A stretch of DNA of 64,000 nucleotides, taken from NCBI RefSeq assembly GCF_963675165.1, contig NC_087384.1:2564501-2628500 (forward strand), in the 5' to 3' direction. The notes beneath the pieces were generated by a model. The model was not told where the DNA came from. It was given only the letters and a program-made list of their open reading frames with translations, and did no database searches. Of the stretch, positions 1-13,500 are shown in pieces. The translations under genes were made by a program, and so were the position numbers. Position 1 is the first letter of the stretch. Every line of letters begins with the position of its first letter. This stretch comes from Halichondria panicea. Taxonomy: Eukaryota > Porifera > Demospongiae > Suberitida > Halichondriidae.

Positions 1-1583
1 GGTAAAAAATAGCGTAGAATTTGATTTTTATAACAGTTTTTTATGATTTTAGCATTTGATGCTTGTTTTGTGTGTGATTTTTTCTCAAAGGTGATCATCA
101 TTTTGGCAACCAAACATGAAAATGAACAAAAACACAAGTGAGCATGTCTTTCATCTCTAACTCTCTCCAGATTATGCAAAAAGTTGCTACAATAAGCTTT
201 TATTTCTTGCGGAATCACATATTGCATGGATAGATGGGTGGAGCTGAGAATAGAAATGCTGTAAAATCAAGCCAAGTGTACCAATAGCTGTATTTATTTC
301 TTAGAAGTTCTTAGAAGTTACTGAAAGTAATTATTGAAGCAATCTGAAAGCCTCTGTTGAAAAGAAACAAGAAAGATTGGAGAGAATTCCAGGGACAACA
401 ATGTAATCTACCAAAACTATTAAATTGCAAGAACTGATTCAATTTGCACACAAAAAAAGACAAGAGTAATCTACTGTATTAATTAGAAGCTGTCAACAGA
501 GTTGTATATCATAGATTTATAGTTGTATAGCCTTAAATTTACATCACACTAAAAAACGAATTATTTAGACCAAATGAAATTGACAGAAAAGTTGCTTATA
601 AAGATCAAGAAACAGATAGCGTAAGGTGGACATTGATGAGAGTTCTGAAACATGATACAATAATATACTGAAAAGATAGCATGGTTACTTTAAATCCAAA
701 AGAACTCTCTGAAGCAGGAGACATCATACTATTATAGGGACATCATAAAGATATACATTACAGAAACATTATAAACTTCATAAAATAGATATCAAATGGT
801 TACAATGTTAACTCCTGAGTCCTGAGTGTCCATTTCATACTTTTTCTTTTTTAAAAGAGAATAGACCAGATATGCTAACTTTAAGATCATTTCCGGTATT
901 AACAACAAATTTCATAAGTCCCGCCCAAGTACATTAAAATGTAGTAAATTTTTGTACGAATTTTTCCCTGGCTAATGTTCTTCAAAACGCTGTATCTCTG
1001 CATTCGCTTGACCAAATCCAGTGCAGTAAAGTTTTTCTGGTTTGCCTAGAGTGTTCAAAAGAGATAGTAATACATAGGAGTTAGAAATAGCAAAAATGAA
1101 AATCGGTCTGACATCGCTAACTTTACATTGTATTGCATGATTGGTCACAGTAATTATATTCATGGCATGCTGTAGTATCACATGAACTGTTTGTTTCTCA
1201 GAATAAGATTTTCATTTTTGGCATGCACTTGATATAATTAGGTCTATTTTTAGTACAAAGTCTGTATTCCTTACAAGAGTATAGAGTGTATTGTCTCCTA
1301 GCTGCACATAGATCTGTTATAGCTGTTAGGATCCAGCTGAACTACATACCCAGATTTATTCTTACTGCTAGACTAGTAGATTTATCATGAATCAGGTGAG
1401 TTTGTAGTTCCCTACATGTGTATTATTTTATCAATACGTATAGATCTATAGTTGTTTATATCCACTGTGTGGTGTAGTTGCATACGGGTTTTCTATATTT
1501 AGTCTATAATTATACTGCCATGGGAACCATAATTATAGAGTCTATAAGATCATCCCCACTATACTTTTATAGCTCACTTCGGC
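1..1583. other. 5' flank of sacsin; no gene seen
   Basis: AT-rich sequence without a convincing coding exon on either strand. A short ATG-AAT-CAG followed by a GTGAGT donor at about 1387 could be an untranslated leader exon, because a TATAG acceptor lies just before the sacsin start at about 1572, but it does not join in frame with the sacsin ATG. ATAATTAT-type motifs are frequent. Confidence 0.5.
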
Positions 1584-4500
1584 ATGATGGCTGGGTCAGA
1601 GCAGTTTGGACAGAGGAGGCCTCCCCTGTCTGTTACCATAAGGGGTATTCTTGAGAGGTACCCTGATGGACAAATCTTCAAGGTGCAGGATATAGTTGTG
1701 TATTATTATATCTCATAATTATTAGGGGGACAATGAAACTACTTGATTCTCAGGGCCCATACATCCGCTTTGTTTTTGACACCGCTTGCTTCTTATTTTT
1801 ATTGCAATGGACTGTAAAGATCGTCTAATAATCAAGTTTTGGTATTTTTTATGCAGTAAATTAATGTTGTGACCGTTTTTTGCATGCTGAATGCCAAGAA
1901 TTTAAAGAAGGATTCTTGATGAAAGGGGCCTGAAAACCATGCAATTTACTTTGTCTGGCCCAGCTTGTAATTATTAAGTTACCTAGCTGTTTCAGCCCTA
2001 ATTCTTACTGTATGTACCGTATATGCTCGATCAGAGGCCGCTCTTGTATAAAGGCCGCACTCAAATAGTATAGCCTCCCTTGCTAGCAAAATAAAACATT
2101 TAGTAGCCGCTCTCAAATAGTAGCCTCAGTGAACTTTGACTCTAGCATTTCTGCACGTGGCAGCCAAAAAAATTATTACTACACTGTAGTACATGTACAC
2201 TAGCAGCTAGCTACATGTACGTAGCTATGAGTAGCAGCTTGTTAGGCTTCACAAAGACTTTCTCATGGCAGAGTTCAAGTTTATGCAGGTGAAAACAACT
2301 TTTGATGACAAACTAAATTATCTGGAGCTAATAAACGCCGCTCTTGAACAGTGGCCCCTCTTGAATTGTAGCCTCCTCTTCCAGCAAAATGAAACATTTA
2401 GTAGCCGCGGCTCCTGATCAAGCATATACGGTATGTTGCCAAAATATGATTGTTGCATGTGGCTATATATGGAATCAATATCATCCCCCCCTGCAGCAAG
2501 AAGTACAATTAGTTTTTGTTTACACATTGTTGGACACAAACGTTACTGTGTGATGTGCAGTGTGTGCAGTGGTGCGATGCATTGTGCTCAGCAGCAGAAC
2601 TGGGGCATTATAATTATAGTTCCACACTATATAATAGACCCAGAAAAATGTCTCACCCCTTTTCAAGCTATAATTCATTTATTCAGTGCTAGTAACATCT
2701 ATAGATAGTATAATACTATTATGTAGGAGATAATCCAGAATGCTGATGATGCTGGAGCTAAGACTGTGTGGTTCTATGTTGATGAGAGGCAACACGGCAT
2801 TGCCAACCTCCCTCACTCTGACCTGGCTAACTTCCAGGGACCAGCTTTAGTGGCTGCCAATGATGCATGCTTCACAAGCGATGACTGGAAGGGAATACAG
2901 AGCTTGCAGCAGAGTATCAAGGCCGAGGACCCTTTCAAAGTTGGAAGCTTTGGAATCGGATTCAACTCTGTGTACCATCTCACTGGTGAGTCAATTGATT
3001 TTTGATTTCAGTAATAGTATGTGCATGTTGAGCCAAATCAGACAACCATGTAGAGTTTTAGGCATCATTCAACTTTGGTTATTCTTAAATTTCAGAGGTG
3101 TGCTTATATTTAACTTAGCAAGCACATATAATAATTATGTAACCTAGCTAGCATGTCTTGTGTCTAGTAGGTGAAATAGGCATGCGTCAATGTATGCACA
3201 ACAGCACGAATGATGCTTTCACTGAAGGGCAACAAGTTAAGCATATATGAGAGCATGCATCCATTTAGTCTCATGGCACTTAGGACAGTATATATAATTA
3301 TTTATATCATACAGGATTTTAAAGTAGAGTGGGGTGAGTCACCAGAACATTTGCTAAAAATTTGTCAACTGTAATTTCAATACCTGTTAGTATGTAACCA
3401 GAACATTTTGCTAAAAAATGGTCAACTATACCTATTAGTATAATTATATGCGACCTGAGCACCCGGCCTCCTACTGATATTCCTAGAAACGCCACTGAAT
3501 TTAGTTAGGGTTATACATAATAGGGTTGAGTTAAGCAAACAATGGTATCATACGATTCTAGCTAGTCATTCGCATTCAAATTTCAGAGCTGCTCATTGCA
3601 TACTGGTGGGGGACATTACTTCAATCTCTTCACAATAATCAGGCAAATAGTCGAGTTGATTCACTTGGATTCTTTACTCACAGTTAACAAATTTTCCGCA
3701 AGCTTGTGCAAACATCATCAATTGCGAGTATATAGCTCACATGCAATTGACAGGATGTCATGTTACTTTGTGTACAGTTTTTGTGTAGAGCTAACATGCA
3801 GTAGTTCGACACGTACTCTTCTCTTCTGATTGCAGTGTGTTATAGGTACATTTTTTTTATTATAGCTTACCCCTATTCTCCCTTTTCAGACCTGCCAATA
3901 ATTGTCAGTGGCAATCGATTAGCTTGTTTCGATCCCCAAGAACAAATATGGACCGGTAGTGCAGGCCAGGCATTCAATATAGCTAGCCTTATCAATCAGT
4001 CTTCTGATCTTGTTACCCCGCTCAATGGCTTAGCAGACTTTGATCCTAACTTGGCTCGTCATGGCAGGTACTCAAATACAATCTTCCGACTACCACTACG
4101 CTCAGCAGTATCTAATCTCTCTGACAATATTTACAGCACTCAAAAGCTTTGGGAGCTCCTCAATGCCCTCAGGAAGGAAGCAAAATACCTGCTTCTTTTT
4201 TTGAAATCAGTGTGTAAAATCAAAGTGATACACATCTCACCTTACGGTCGACACAGCATGTTATTCTGTGTAGAAATAGCTCCAGATAGTCTAGCCTTGG
4301 TTTGCTCTAAACGAGATCTTTTTAAGCAGCAACTCCAGCAAGCTCACATTCTAGAGCCATACTCTATTTCCAATATGATCATTTCTTTCACAGCCACTTT
4401 CTCGGTGGTTGTGACTGACAACAACTCTCAGGGTCATTTTGTTGACACGAGTAAGTGGATGATAGCTAACAGTGTTGGATCAGCAGACTCTACTGTACAA

Positions 4501-7500
4501 GCAGCTGCAGCCAAGCAGCATACATTTCCTTGGGTTGGCACAGTGTTGGAGTTAGGTGGTAGTTCTGTTGGGGGTCGTATATTTTGTTTCCTTCCCATGC
4601 CTGTCGAGGCTCCATGTGGTCTACCGGTTCATGTCAACGGAACATTCGGGCTCAATGACGACAGGCGTACTCTAAAATGGCCAGGAATTGAAAGAAGGAA
4701 CGATCCCACAGCAAATTGGAACAAGATTCTTGTTAGTCAACTCCTCCCACCTTGTTATGCCATGTTACTCATGGAGGCTAAAAACTACATTTCTCGTGAT
4801 CAGTTCTACAACGCCTGGCCTGATGTGAATGCTGTCAATAGCACACAGTTCTATGAGATTCTTCATCCTTTGTTTACTTTATTGCTTCAACAAGCAGTTT
4901 TTTGGACAGAAAACATTGAACTACATCAAGGAAGCTGGATTATCAAATCTCAAGCAACTTTCATTAATGAAGACGAAAGTGTTCTTCCCTCCTTTATGCA
5001 ACAAGTGCTCAAAAACTGTTCCATCCAGCTAGTCTCTGTTCCTGCCAAAATATGGGTAGCACTGCGGTATGCTAAGGCTGGGGTCACAGAGGTGTCCCCT
5101 AGGCTAGCCCGCTCAAAGATTCGCTCTTACCCAAGAAGTTATGCTAGCACTGATCTGATCAGCAAAAGAGTGATTCTGACCTACTGTTTGTCTGACAGTT
5201 TGTACAGTGATCTTAGTGGATTGAATCTTCTTCCCCTAGCAAATGGTAATTTCACAACCTTTGATGCAGTAGGTCAGATTGTGTACCTTTGCTCAGATGA
5301 TTGTCCACGATCCTTGCTCCCTAACTTGGACCACTTGCTTGTCGATACATCAGATGATACAAAACTTCAAGAAAGTCTTTGTTATGTGGCTGCTAGTCAA
5401 CAAACAAAGCTTCGACTTCTTACTGAGAGAGACATTGCTAATCTTCTCTCACAAGCTCTCCCATCAAGCAGAAACAGTCTGGTGTCTATGCCCCAATCTA
5501 AGATTCCTTCTACTTGGCTTCAGACCTTCTGGGATTGGCTGCAGAAGAAAAATCTACAAAGTTTTGTCGGCCAGCTTCTGGTTCCTTGCTATATCTCCAC
5601 ATCCAGCTCAAAACGAAACTTTCACCTTTCTCCCCTTAAATATACACAGGCTGTGATTTTTGTCAACAAGTATTCATCTTGCTCAGGCAATTTGCTCTCT
5701 GCTATCTACAAAATGAATATCAGAGTTTGCCTGCAAAGTGAATTTAGCTATGTACATCACAGGCAACTATTAGCACATGTAAGGCAGCTCGACACAAACA
5801 ACTTATTGGATGCCATAGCTGCACCATGGTCAAATTACGAAGGAGTTGTCTTCTCGTCCCAGGAAGCAAATAGTATGAGAGAGTTTCTCGTACTTAGTGC
5901 ATATACTCCTTCTATGTCAAGAGAGAATATTTTAAGGAACATTTGCATATTCTCATCTGCACCAAACTCATCCGAAAACCTGTTTTCTATTAACACAGCA
6001 GAATCGAAATCGGTAACGAGACAAGTAATAGGAGAACCTGACAAATGTGCTTTCAATATTGCCAACCTGCCTTCAAACCTCATAATTTTATCCCGAAAGA
6101 ACCATTATCAGCTACAATTGTTACGCTCCCTAGGTATTCCATTTGTTTCTGATGTCAGACTTCTTGTCAATCATGTGTTTCCACTCATTAAAAGTAGGGC
6201 TGTCCCTGACCATCTCATCGACAAACTAATGCCTGAAGTGTTGGATATGTTCCAAGTCCTTAACTCCAGAGAACACAATATGGCCAGTCACCTTGAGAGT
6301 TTGAAATTTGTGAAGACATATAATGGGCGAAAGAGTCCTTCAGAACTCTTCACTCCTTTTGATGATGATATTGTGGGTTTGTATAGTGGAGAAAATGTAT
6401 TTCCAAAGGCTCCTTACAACACATATGAGCGAGTTCTAACTTTACGAAGCTGTGGTCTCAGTGTCACAGTTACCCCACAACAAGTCCTTGACATTATCTA
6501 CTCCATAAGTTGTTCTTGCAGTTCATATCCACAACGTGTTGACAGCTTGAAGCTGAACAGGGCAAGAGCAGTGCTCAAGTACATAAGTACACCTACATTT
6601 TACAATCAAACTGGTGGACAGTATGTAGTAGCCAACGATGAGTATCAATATTATATTTTCTCAACTGCTCTCAACCATCTAGCTACCAGTCGGAGCTGGC
6701 TTCCAATTTACAGCAATAAGCCTTTAGGCTATCCTGACGAAATTTCATGGAAAGGACACCTCCTCAATTCACATTTTATCTCTCTGAGCAACTCAATAGT
6801 TTTATCACCCTTGATGGAAAGTACTCTTCCCTGCCTAGTAGGCTCACAGGTCTATATTGTGTCACCTTTTGTCGCCGATTATATTGCTAATATACTACCG
6901 ACGGACTCTAGCAGTCTTTCACACTATGTGGTGGCTCACTATAAAGAGATACTCACACACAAGAATAAACTCTCCCTGGATGATATAAACTCGCTTGTTA
7001 TGCAAGTGTATGCGTACATGAATAGTCAAGGTGTCTCCTATCTTGCCTTGTTGTACTCGATTACAGAATGGATATACATCAAGAAAAAGAGGAGGTTTGT
7101 AGCTCCAGCTGTAGTAGCATTAGAGCATAACTCTGCATTCAAACGTGACCTTGAGCCGTACATTTACGTTCTACCCGACACCCTATCACAATACACCACA
7201 CTCTTTGGCTCAGCTTCCAGAGTCGCGAAAACTATTAGTACAGCTCAGATAGTATCTGTTCTCAAATTCATCAGAAATGATGTACAACCTAATGATCACC
7301 AAACAAATGCTCCAGAAGCCTGGAATACGGTCATGGGCATTCTAAACTGGCTTACAAGCAATGGAAACCGGAGCGTTCCCGATAACGTTAGGCCAGAAGA
7401 TGTCCTTGTACCAGTAGAAACACAGTTTGCATGGCCCAAGCTAGTTCAAGCTACAGATGTAGTGTACACAGACAGTGAATTCCTGAAGGATTGCCTGCAA

Positions 7501-10500
7501 TCATCTGAAGAAAAGCATTCCTACCAATTTGTGCATAACCACATTTCTGGTAGCCTCGCACATTACCTCGGTGCAGCCCCATTGTCAGAGCACTTGGACA
7601 TTTCTGAGGACATGTTTGAAGATGCTGGTCAGCACGAACCACTTACCACTCGATTGAAGAATATCCTCCGAGACTACAAAGACGGACTCACTATTATCAA
7701 GGAGCTGCTGCAGAATGCTGACGATGCAGAGGCTACTGAAGTGAATATTTGCTATGATGCTAGGCAGCATGAAATAAATCCTAAGAAACTGTTCTTCTCA
7801 GGAATGGGTGAAGTTCACGGTCCTGCTCTTATCGTTCACAACGATCAAACTTTCACTGATGATGACTTTATGAATATAACTAAGCTAGCTGCTGCAACCA
7901 AGCATGACAAGGCCCTCAAGATTGGAAAATTTGGAATTGGATTTTGCTCCGTGTACCACATGACAGATGCTCCATCCTTCATTAGTCGAGATCGCTTGTA
8001 CATATTTGATCCCACTCTTTCTTACTTGAAGAAAGAAGTGAAAAATCCTGGCCAGCCTGGAAAGAAAACCAAGTTTACACACAGGCTTATATCTGGCTCA
8101 AAGCAGTTAGACCCATACATAGGTCTGTTTGGATTCGAAAGAACACAAAATTACAAAGGTACAATGTTCAGATTACCTTTCCGCACAAATGGCAGTGTGC
8201 TTAGTGGGACCTGCTACACTGAAGAGACTGTACGAGAGCTTGTGTCAGCCATTAAAGAAAATAGCTCCAGCTTACTTCTGTTTCTGCAGCATGTGAAAAC
8301 AATCACAGTCCAGCGAATAGATCCTGGTCAGACTGCTCCTGTAGTCCTGTTAAAAATATGCCGCGATAGTGAGGTTCACCTCCCTATTTCTCTACCTCCT
8401 GGAGTTGAAATTCGAAATTTGTCTTGTGTTGAGCCACAAGCTGCAAGTGAGAACTGTCATTGGCTGCTTTCCCAAGCCATTGAAAGAGATCACCAACAAC
8501 GGTACTACACTGCCACAGTTGCTTGTCCGCTAGGCAATTATGGTAACTACAGCGTGGACGCATGTTTCCAAGGAGAGATATTTTGTTTCCTACCGCTCTC
8601 TCAAAAGACAGGGCTACCAGTACACATCAGTAGTAACTTTGCTGTGATCCACAATCGTCGAGGCATCTGGACTTCTGACGAAGCCACGTCACAGACTAGT
8701 AGAGAAGTCACATGGAATATCACTCTAATGCAAGGGGTCATTCCAAGAGCTTATCATACACTTTTGATGGCATTGAAAGAAATGAAAAATGACCAAATCC
8801 AGAGCTATGTTTTTCATGATTTGTGGCCACAAAATACAAACTTATTGCAGCGGAACCCATGGAAGTATATGGTAACACAACTGTATGTACTGATTTCGTC
8901 AGACCAACTATTCTACTCAGAATACTTTAAACAATGGTTTCATGTCAAACAAAGTAGATTTATTGCTCCTGGAATCTTGTGTCAATCATCAGAACAAACA
9001 TCAACTCCTGAATGTGTTACTGGGGTGGTCAAGTATATAAACCAGCCAATTGTTGATCTACCCATCACATTCCATTCTTACTTCAATTTAAAAGAAGTTA
9101 CAATTGATGAACCTGCTTTCACTGAACTCTTCTTTCAGAACTTAAGCTCTCTTGGGTCAATCCTCAGCACTCGCTCTGAGGTCATTCAGCACATGCTTGA
9201 GGTGTATGCAGCTGAGTATGATGATGGGTCAGAACGGAGCTACTCATTGGATGACTACTTCAAGAATTATGCCTCCATACCATGTACCCCTGACGGCAAA
9301 GTCCTCAGAAAGTGCAATGAAGTTGTTGACTGTGATGCTGACTTTTCCCCCCTGTACGATAAATCTGAGAGCTATTTTCCTATTGACAAACTATCGGAAA
9401 GGCATCTTTCTGTTACAGCATTGCATGAGCTTGGCATGATTAGTGAAGCTATTCCGTACGATATGCTAGTGGAGCGTGCGCGTAGTATTCCAGCTCTGTA
9501 TTTATCCAATAAAACAAAGGCTTTGAAGCGTGCACAACTAATTCTGTCATCATGTACCAAAGTTGAGAGTTTCGAAGTTTTACCACCTATAAAACGAAAA
9601 AAAGCTAAATCTCGAAACGTGTCGTACCAGACAGCCATCAGTGGGGAACTATCCTCCATTCCATTTTTACCAGTGCTCCCAAAACCGACAGGATATATTC
9701 TTCCATGGAAGGGAGATGGACATGAACTAATGTGTGGTGAAGACTTGATGATCGTACGTACTAATGGGTATAGAGAAGGTACTGGTATTAATCTAAGTAT
9801 CGCTGGGTCCCAAATTGCATTCGTGAATGAAGCTTTTGTTACAGATGGAGGCTGTGGGTTTATCACCCAAAGCAGTCTGCCTATGTTGAGGTTACGGCAG
9901 TCACCTTCAATGGATGAAGCTATCGCACAACTTGCTGAAATTCAACAAGTGTTTGAAACACAACCCGTTACCGAACATTTAGTGAAAACCATTGATAAAA
10001 TGTGCCACCAAGTGTATGGTTTCCTTGACAAACAACTTGAACTTGAGACAACATGTAAATCAGAAGACAGTACTCAGAAGAGTGTTCAGCACTTGCCAAT
10101 AGAATCTGTATGGACTGGTATGCGGTTTGTCAGCAAAGAGGTTGTTGGAAGCGACTGGAGTGTAGACGGTCCTTATCTGTACAAATTGCCAGCAAGTCTA
10201 TCATCTAAAATATATTTGATAGAATCTTTGCAGTTAAAGAAACAGTTTTGCCTGAAAGATATTGAGATAACTCTTATAGCGATGAAGAGAGACTTCCAAG
10301 ACGAACCAGTGAATGAGCGATGTCAAACTGTGCTATATTCTATTGTCACTTTACTTCACCAAGTCGAACTAAATATAGCAGCCACCCCCACACTTATGCT
10401 TCCTGATGAAATGTTTGTTCTGCACGAGTCAAACAAACTGGCCTATAATGACGTAGACTGGGCACCGAAGGACCCAAAACACACTTACGTACATGACATC

Positions 10501-13500
10501 ATCCCACCAACCCTAGCAAAGAAACTAGGTGTGGAGCCAACGAGAAGTAAAATACTTGAGAAATTTGTGAGCTCTTCTAATCAATTTCAGAGTATTGAAT
10601 TCGGTCAGCATGAAGAGTTAACTCACAGGATTCAAAACATCATAAGAGACTATCCGTTTGATATCACAATCCTTAAAGAACTACTTCAGAACACAGATGA
10701 TGCCAAAGCAACTAAAATGTATATCATTATGGACATGCGGACACATGGAAATCAAGGAATAATTTCAAAGAATTGGGGTAAGCTTCAAGGCCCAGCTCTC
10801 TTGGTTTGGAACAATAGTGTCTTTGCAGAGAAGGACTTGGTGGGCCTACAGAAATTGGGGCTAGGTAGTAAACGCACAGACTATGAAAGCATTGGTCAGT
10901 ATGGCATCGGTTTCAATGTTGTTTACCACCTCACTGATTGCCCTAGCTTCATCACTGGAGGAGAAACAATGTGTGTACTGGATCCACACTGTGAGTATGT
11001 TCATGAAGCACATGTACTTTATCCAGGGAGAAGATTTGAAGGTTTGAGTAAGGGATTCTGGAAATCATTTCCTGATATGAGCTCCGCTTATCTGCAGTCT
11101 GGCCTTGAAAATTGCCCTCTTGAGCTTAGTGGTGGCTCTTTATTTCGATTTCCATTAAGACACACAAAACAACATTTGCTAGATTCGAAAATTATCCCCA
11201 GAGACAACTACGGAATTCCCATTGATGATCCTATAACATCTAAAAGCATGCTCGAAAGGCTTAAAGAATGGGCACCTAGTATGAAAGAAGCAATGCTGTT
11301 TATTAATAACGTTACGGAGCTGAAATTCATGGTTATAGCAGAAAATGGGAAAACTATAGATGTCATGAAAAGGTATTGCACTAAAGTTGAAGACTCAGCA
11401 CAAGAGAGTCGTCTAGAGCTTCACAAAGCAATGTCAGATTTCGGCAAGAAGAAGGGAAACAAATCTCTTGTTATCAGATACCCATTAACCATCAGTGAAA
11501 TACATTGCTCATCTGGAAAAGAAGCTAGAACTGATGAAAAGTGGTTAATACAACAGGGGTTGGGAGATATAGAGAACGAAGAACAGACATGGAGTTTTAT
11601 TGACACAATCAAGCCGAGGCACGGGATTGCAGCTCCAATATCATTGCTACAGCCTCCCAAAATGTCATTCACTCAAGTTTTCCGGAGGACTACACCTCCA
11701 AGCGAGGAATCTTTGAAGGGCAAAGTTTTTTGTTCTTTGCCTCTACCAGTTACTTCAAACCTTCCTGTCCATATTAATGGAAATTTTATTCTTAACTCAA
11801 CACGTAGAAACTTGTGGACTTCTACAGAGGAGGAGAGAGAAGACGATCGGTCTGTATGGAACAATCGACTGTTTCAAGCCATATCCTCTTCGTATGCAAA
11901 CCTTCTCGAGCATTCTCAGTCATTTTATGTATCCATTGAACCATACAAGGAATGGTACACAGCAAACCATGATATCAGGAGGTACTACAATATCTATCCA
12001 GCTGCATCTAAAATTGGTAAACCATTCACCAAGGTAGCAAAGAGCGTCTATAAGAAACTTGTTGCCCACAACGTTAACATTTTGGCTGTCGTAGAATGTG
12101 ATGTACATCTTGTACCAGGATTACAAAGCAGTGAAGCTAAACAATTGAAAGTGATTTGGCATCCCTATAAAAGCAGTAATCCATCTACCCAAGTGTATTT
12201 TTGGTCTACTATTGGCATTGATGATAAATGCACAAGGAGGGAAGTAAAGGTAATTCTCGAAAACATGGGCATGAAGCTGACAGCTGTGAGCAAGTTTATT
12301 CAATCTCAGCTCAACCGACCCATTAAAAACAGTGGTGACAAGATCCCAAGCATCAACCCAGAAACTGTATTTGAGTACTACTCAAACTTTTGCTCTCAAG
12401 CAAGCAATACAGGACAGTTCCCATGTCAAATCAGTGACACTGTTTTTGGAGATGTGTTTACATTCAAACTGTTCACTGAATACCTCCTGCGTGCAATAAA
12501 GACTAGCACTCCAGTTGCCGAAGTATCACTTGACATCAATACTGCAGAGATTATAACCAGTCCTACTGAGCCTTTAGAATACCTCCTGCATGCAAAAGAT
12601 ACAGTTGCCGTTACGTCACCCGGCATTAATACGGCAGAGGTTATAACTAGTCCTCCTGAGTCATTAGAAGACCACCACCTCCTGAATGCAAAAAAGACTA
12701 GCACTATAACTCCCGATGTATCACCCGACATCAATACGACAGAGATTGTAACTATTCCTACTGATCCCTTAAAATTCTCAAAGGAACCATTTGGTCATCC
12801 ACTTCTTTTAACTGCCGATGGCCTTCTGAGGAGATTCCATCAAAATGAAAAAGTTGTTAACTCCAACTTTTCCAATCTTTTCCCTAATAGTTTAGACTGT
12901 TTTCTGCACCCTGAAATGACAAAAGTTGCGTACAGCATCAGGTATTTCGTTGAATGTGAGCCCTTATCAGACGATGCTTACAGTTGTATCTTTTTTGACA
13001 GGGTTTTAACCAAAAACTTAACTGGATGCTTCAAAACAAATCGAATATCTCAGCTTCCCCCAAGTCTGGCAAAAGAACAGTTAGTCAGTTACTGGAATTG
13101 CTTTTCAGAGGATCCAGTTTTCAGTTTCAATATGCCTCACTTGTTGAAGGAATGGGCTCTTCTTCCAAGTACCGCAGGCAGTATACATTCCTACAGTGAC
13201 ACTCTCGCACCAATTTTTCCCATTAATATGGAGGAGGAGGAGGATGGTAAATATCTTAAAATTTACCAGGTCCTGCAACACGTTGGCATACCATTTCTAG
13301 ACACACAAATTGTTGGCTCTGCTCTCCTGTCATGCCCAACTGTGTCAGACATTCCAGCTATTCTGAAGATATTGTTCCAATTAAATCAAGAAATAGACTT
13401 ATCTGCTGTCCTTGACAAAAAGATGATCAGTATTATCATATCGTACCTCAAGATCGTTAACCTCAGAGCTTCCCTTGACAGTGCTAGCCACATAAGGTCT

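Noticed and set aside
1387-1583. Upstream coding exon for sacsin (ATG-AAT-CAG then GTGAGT)
   Set aside because: Joined to the acceptor at about 1572 it would read CTC-ACT-TCG-GCA-TGA, a stop before the sacsin frame. It can only be a leader exon.
3835-3889. Sacsin frame extension upstream of 3890 as a separate start
   Set aside because: It begins at GTG and crosses a clear CAG acceptor; splicing from 2985 restores the family motif VYHLTDLP.
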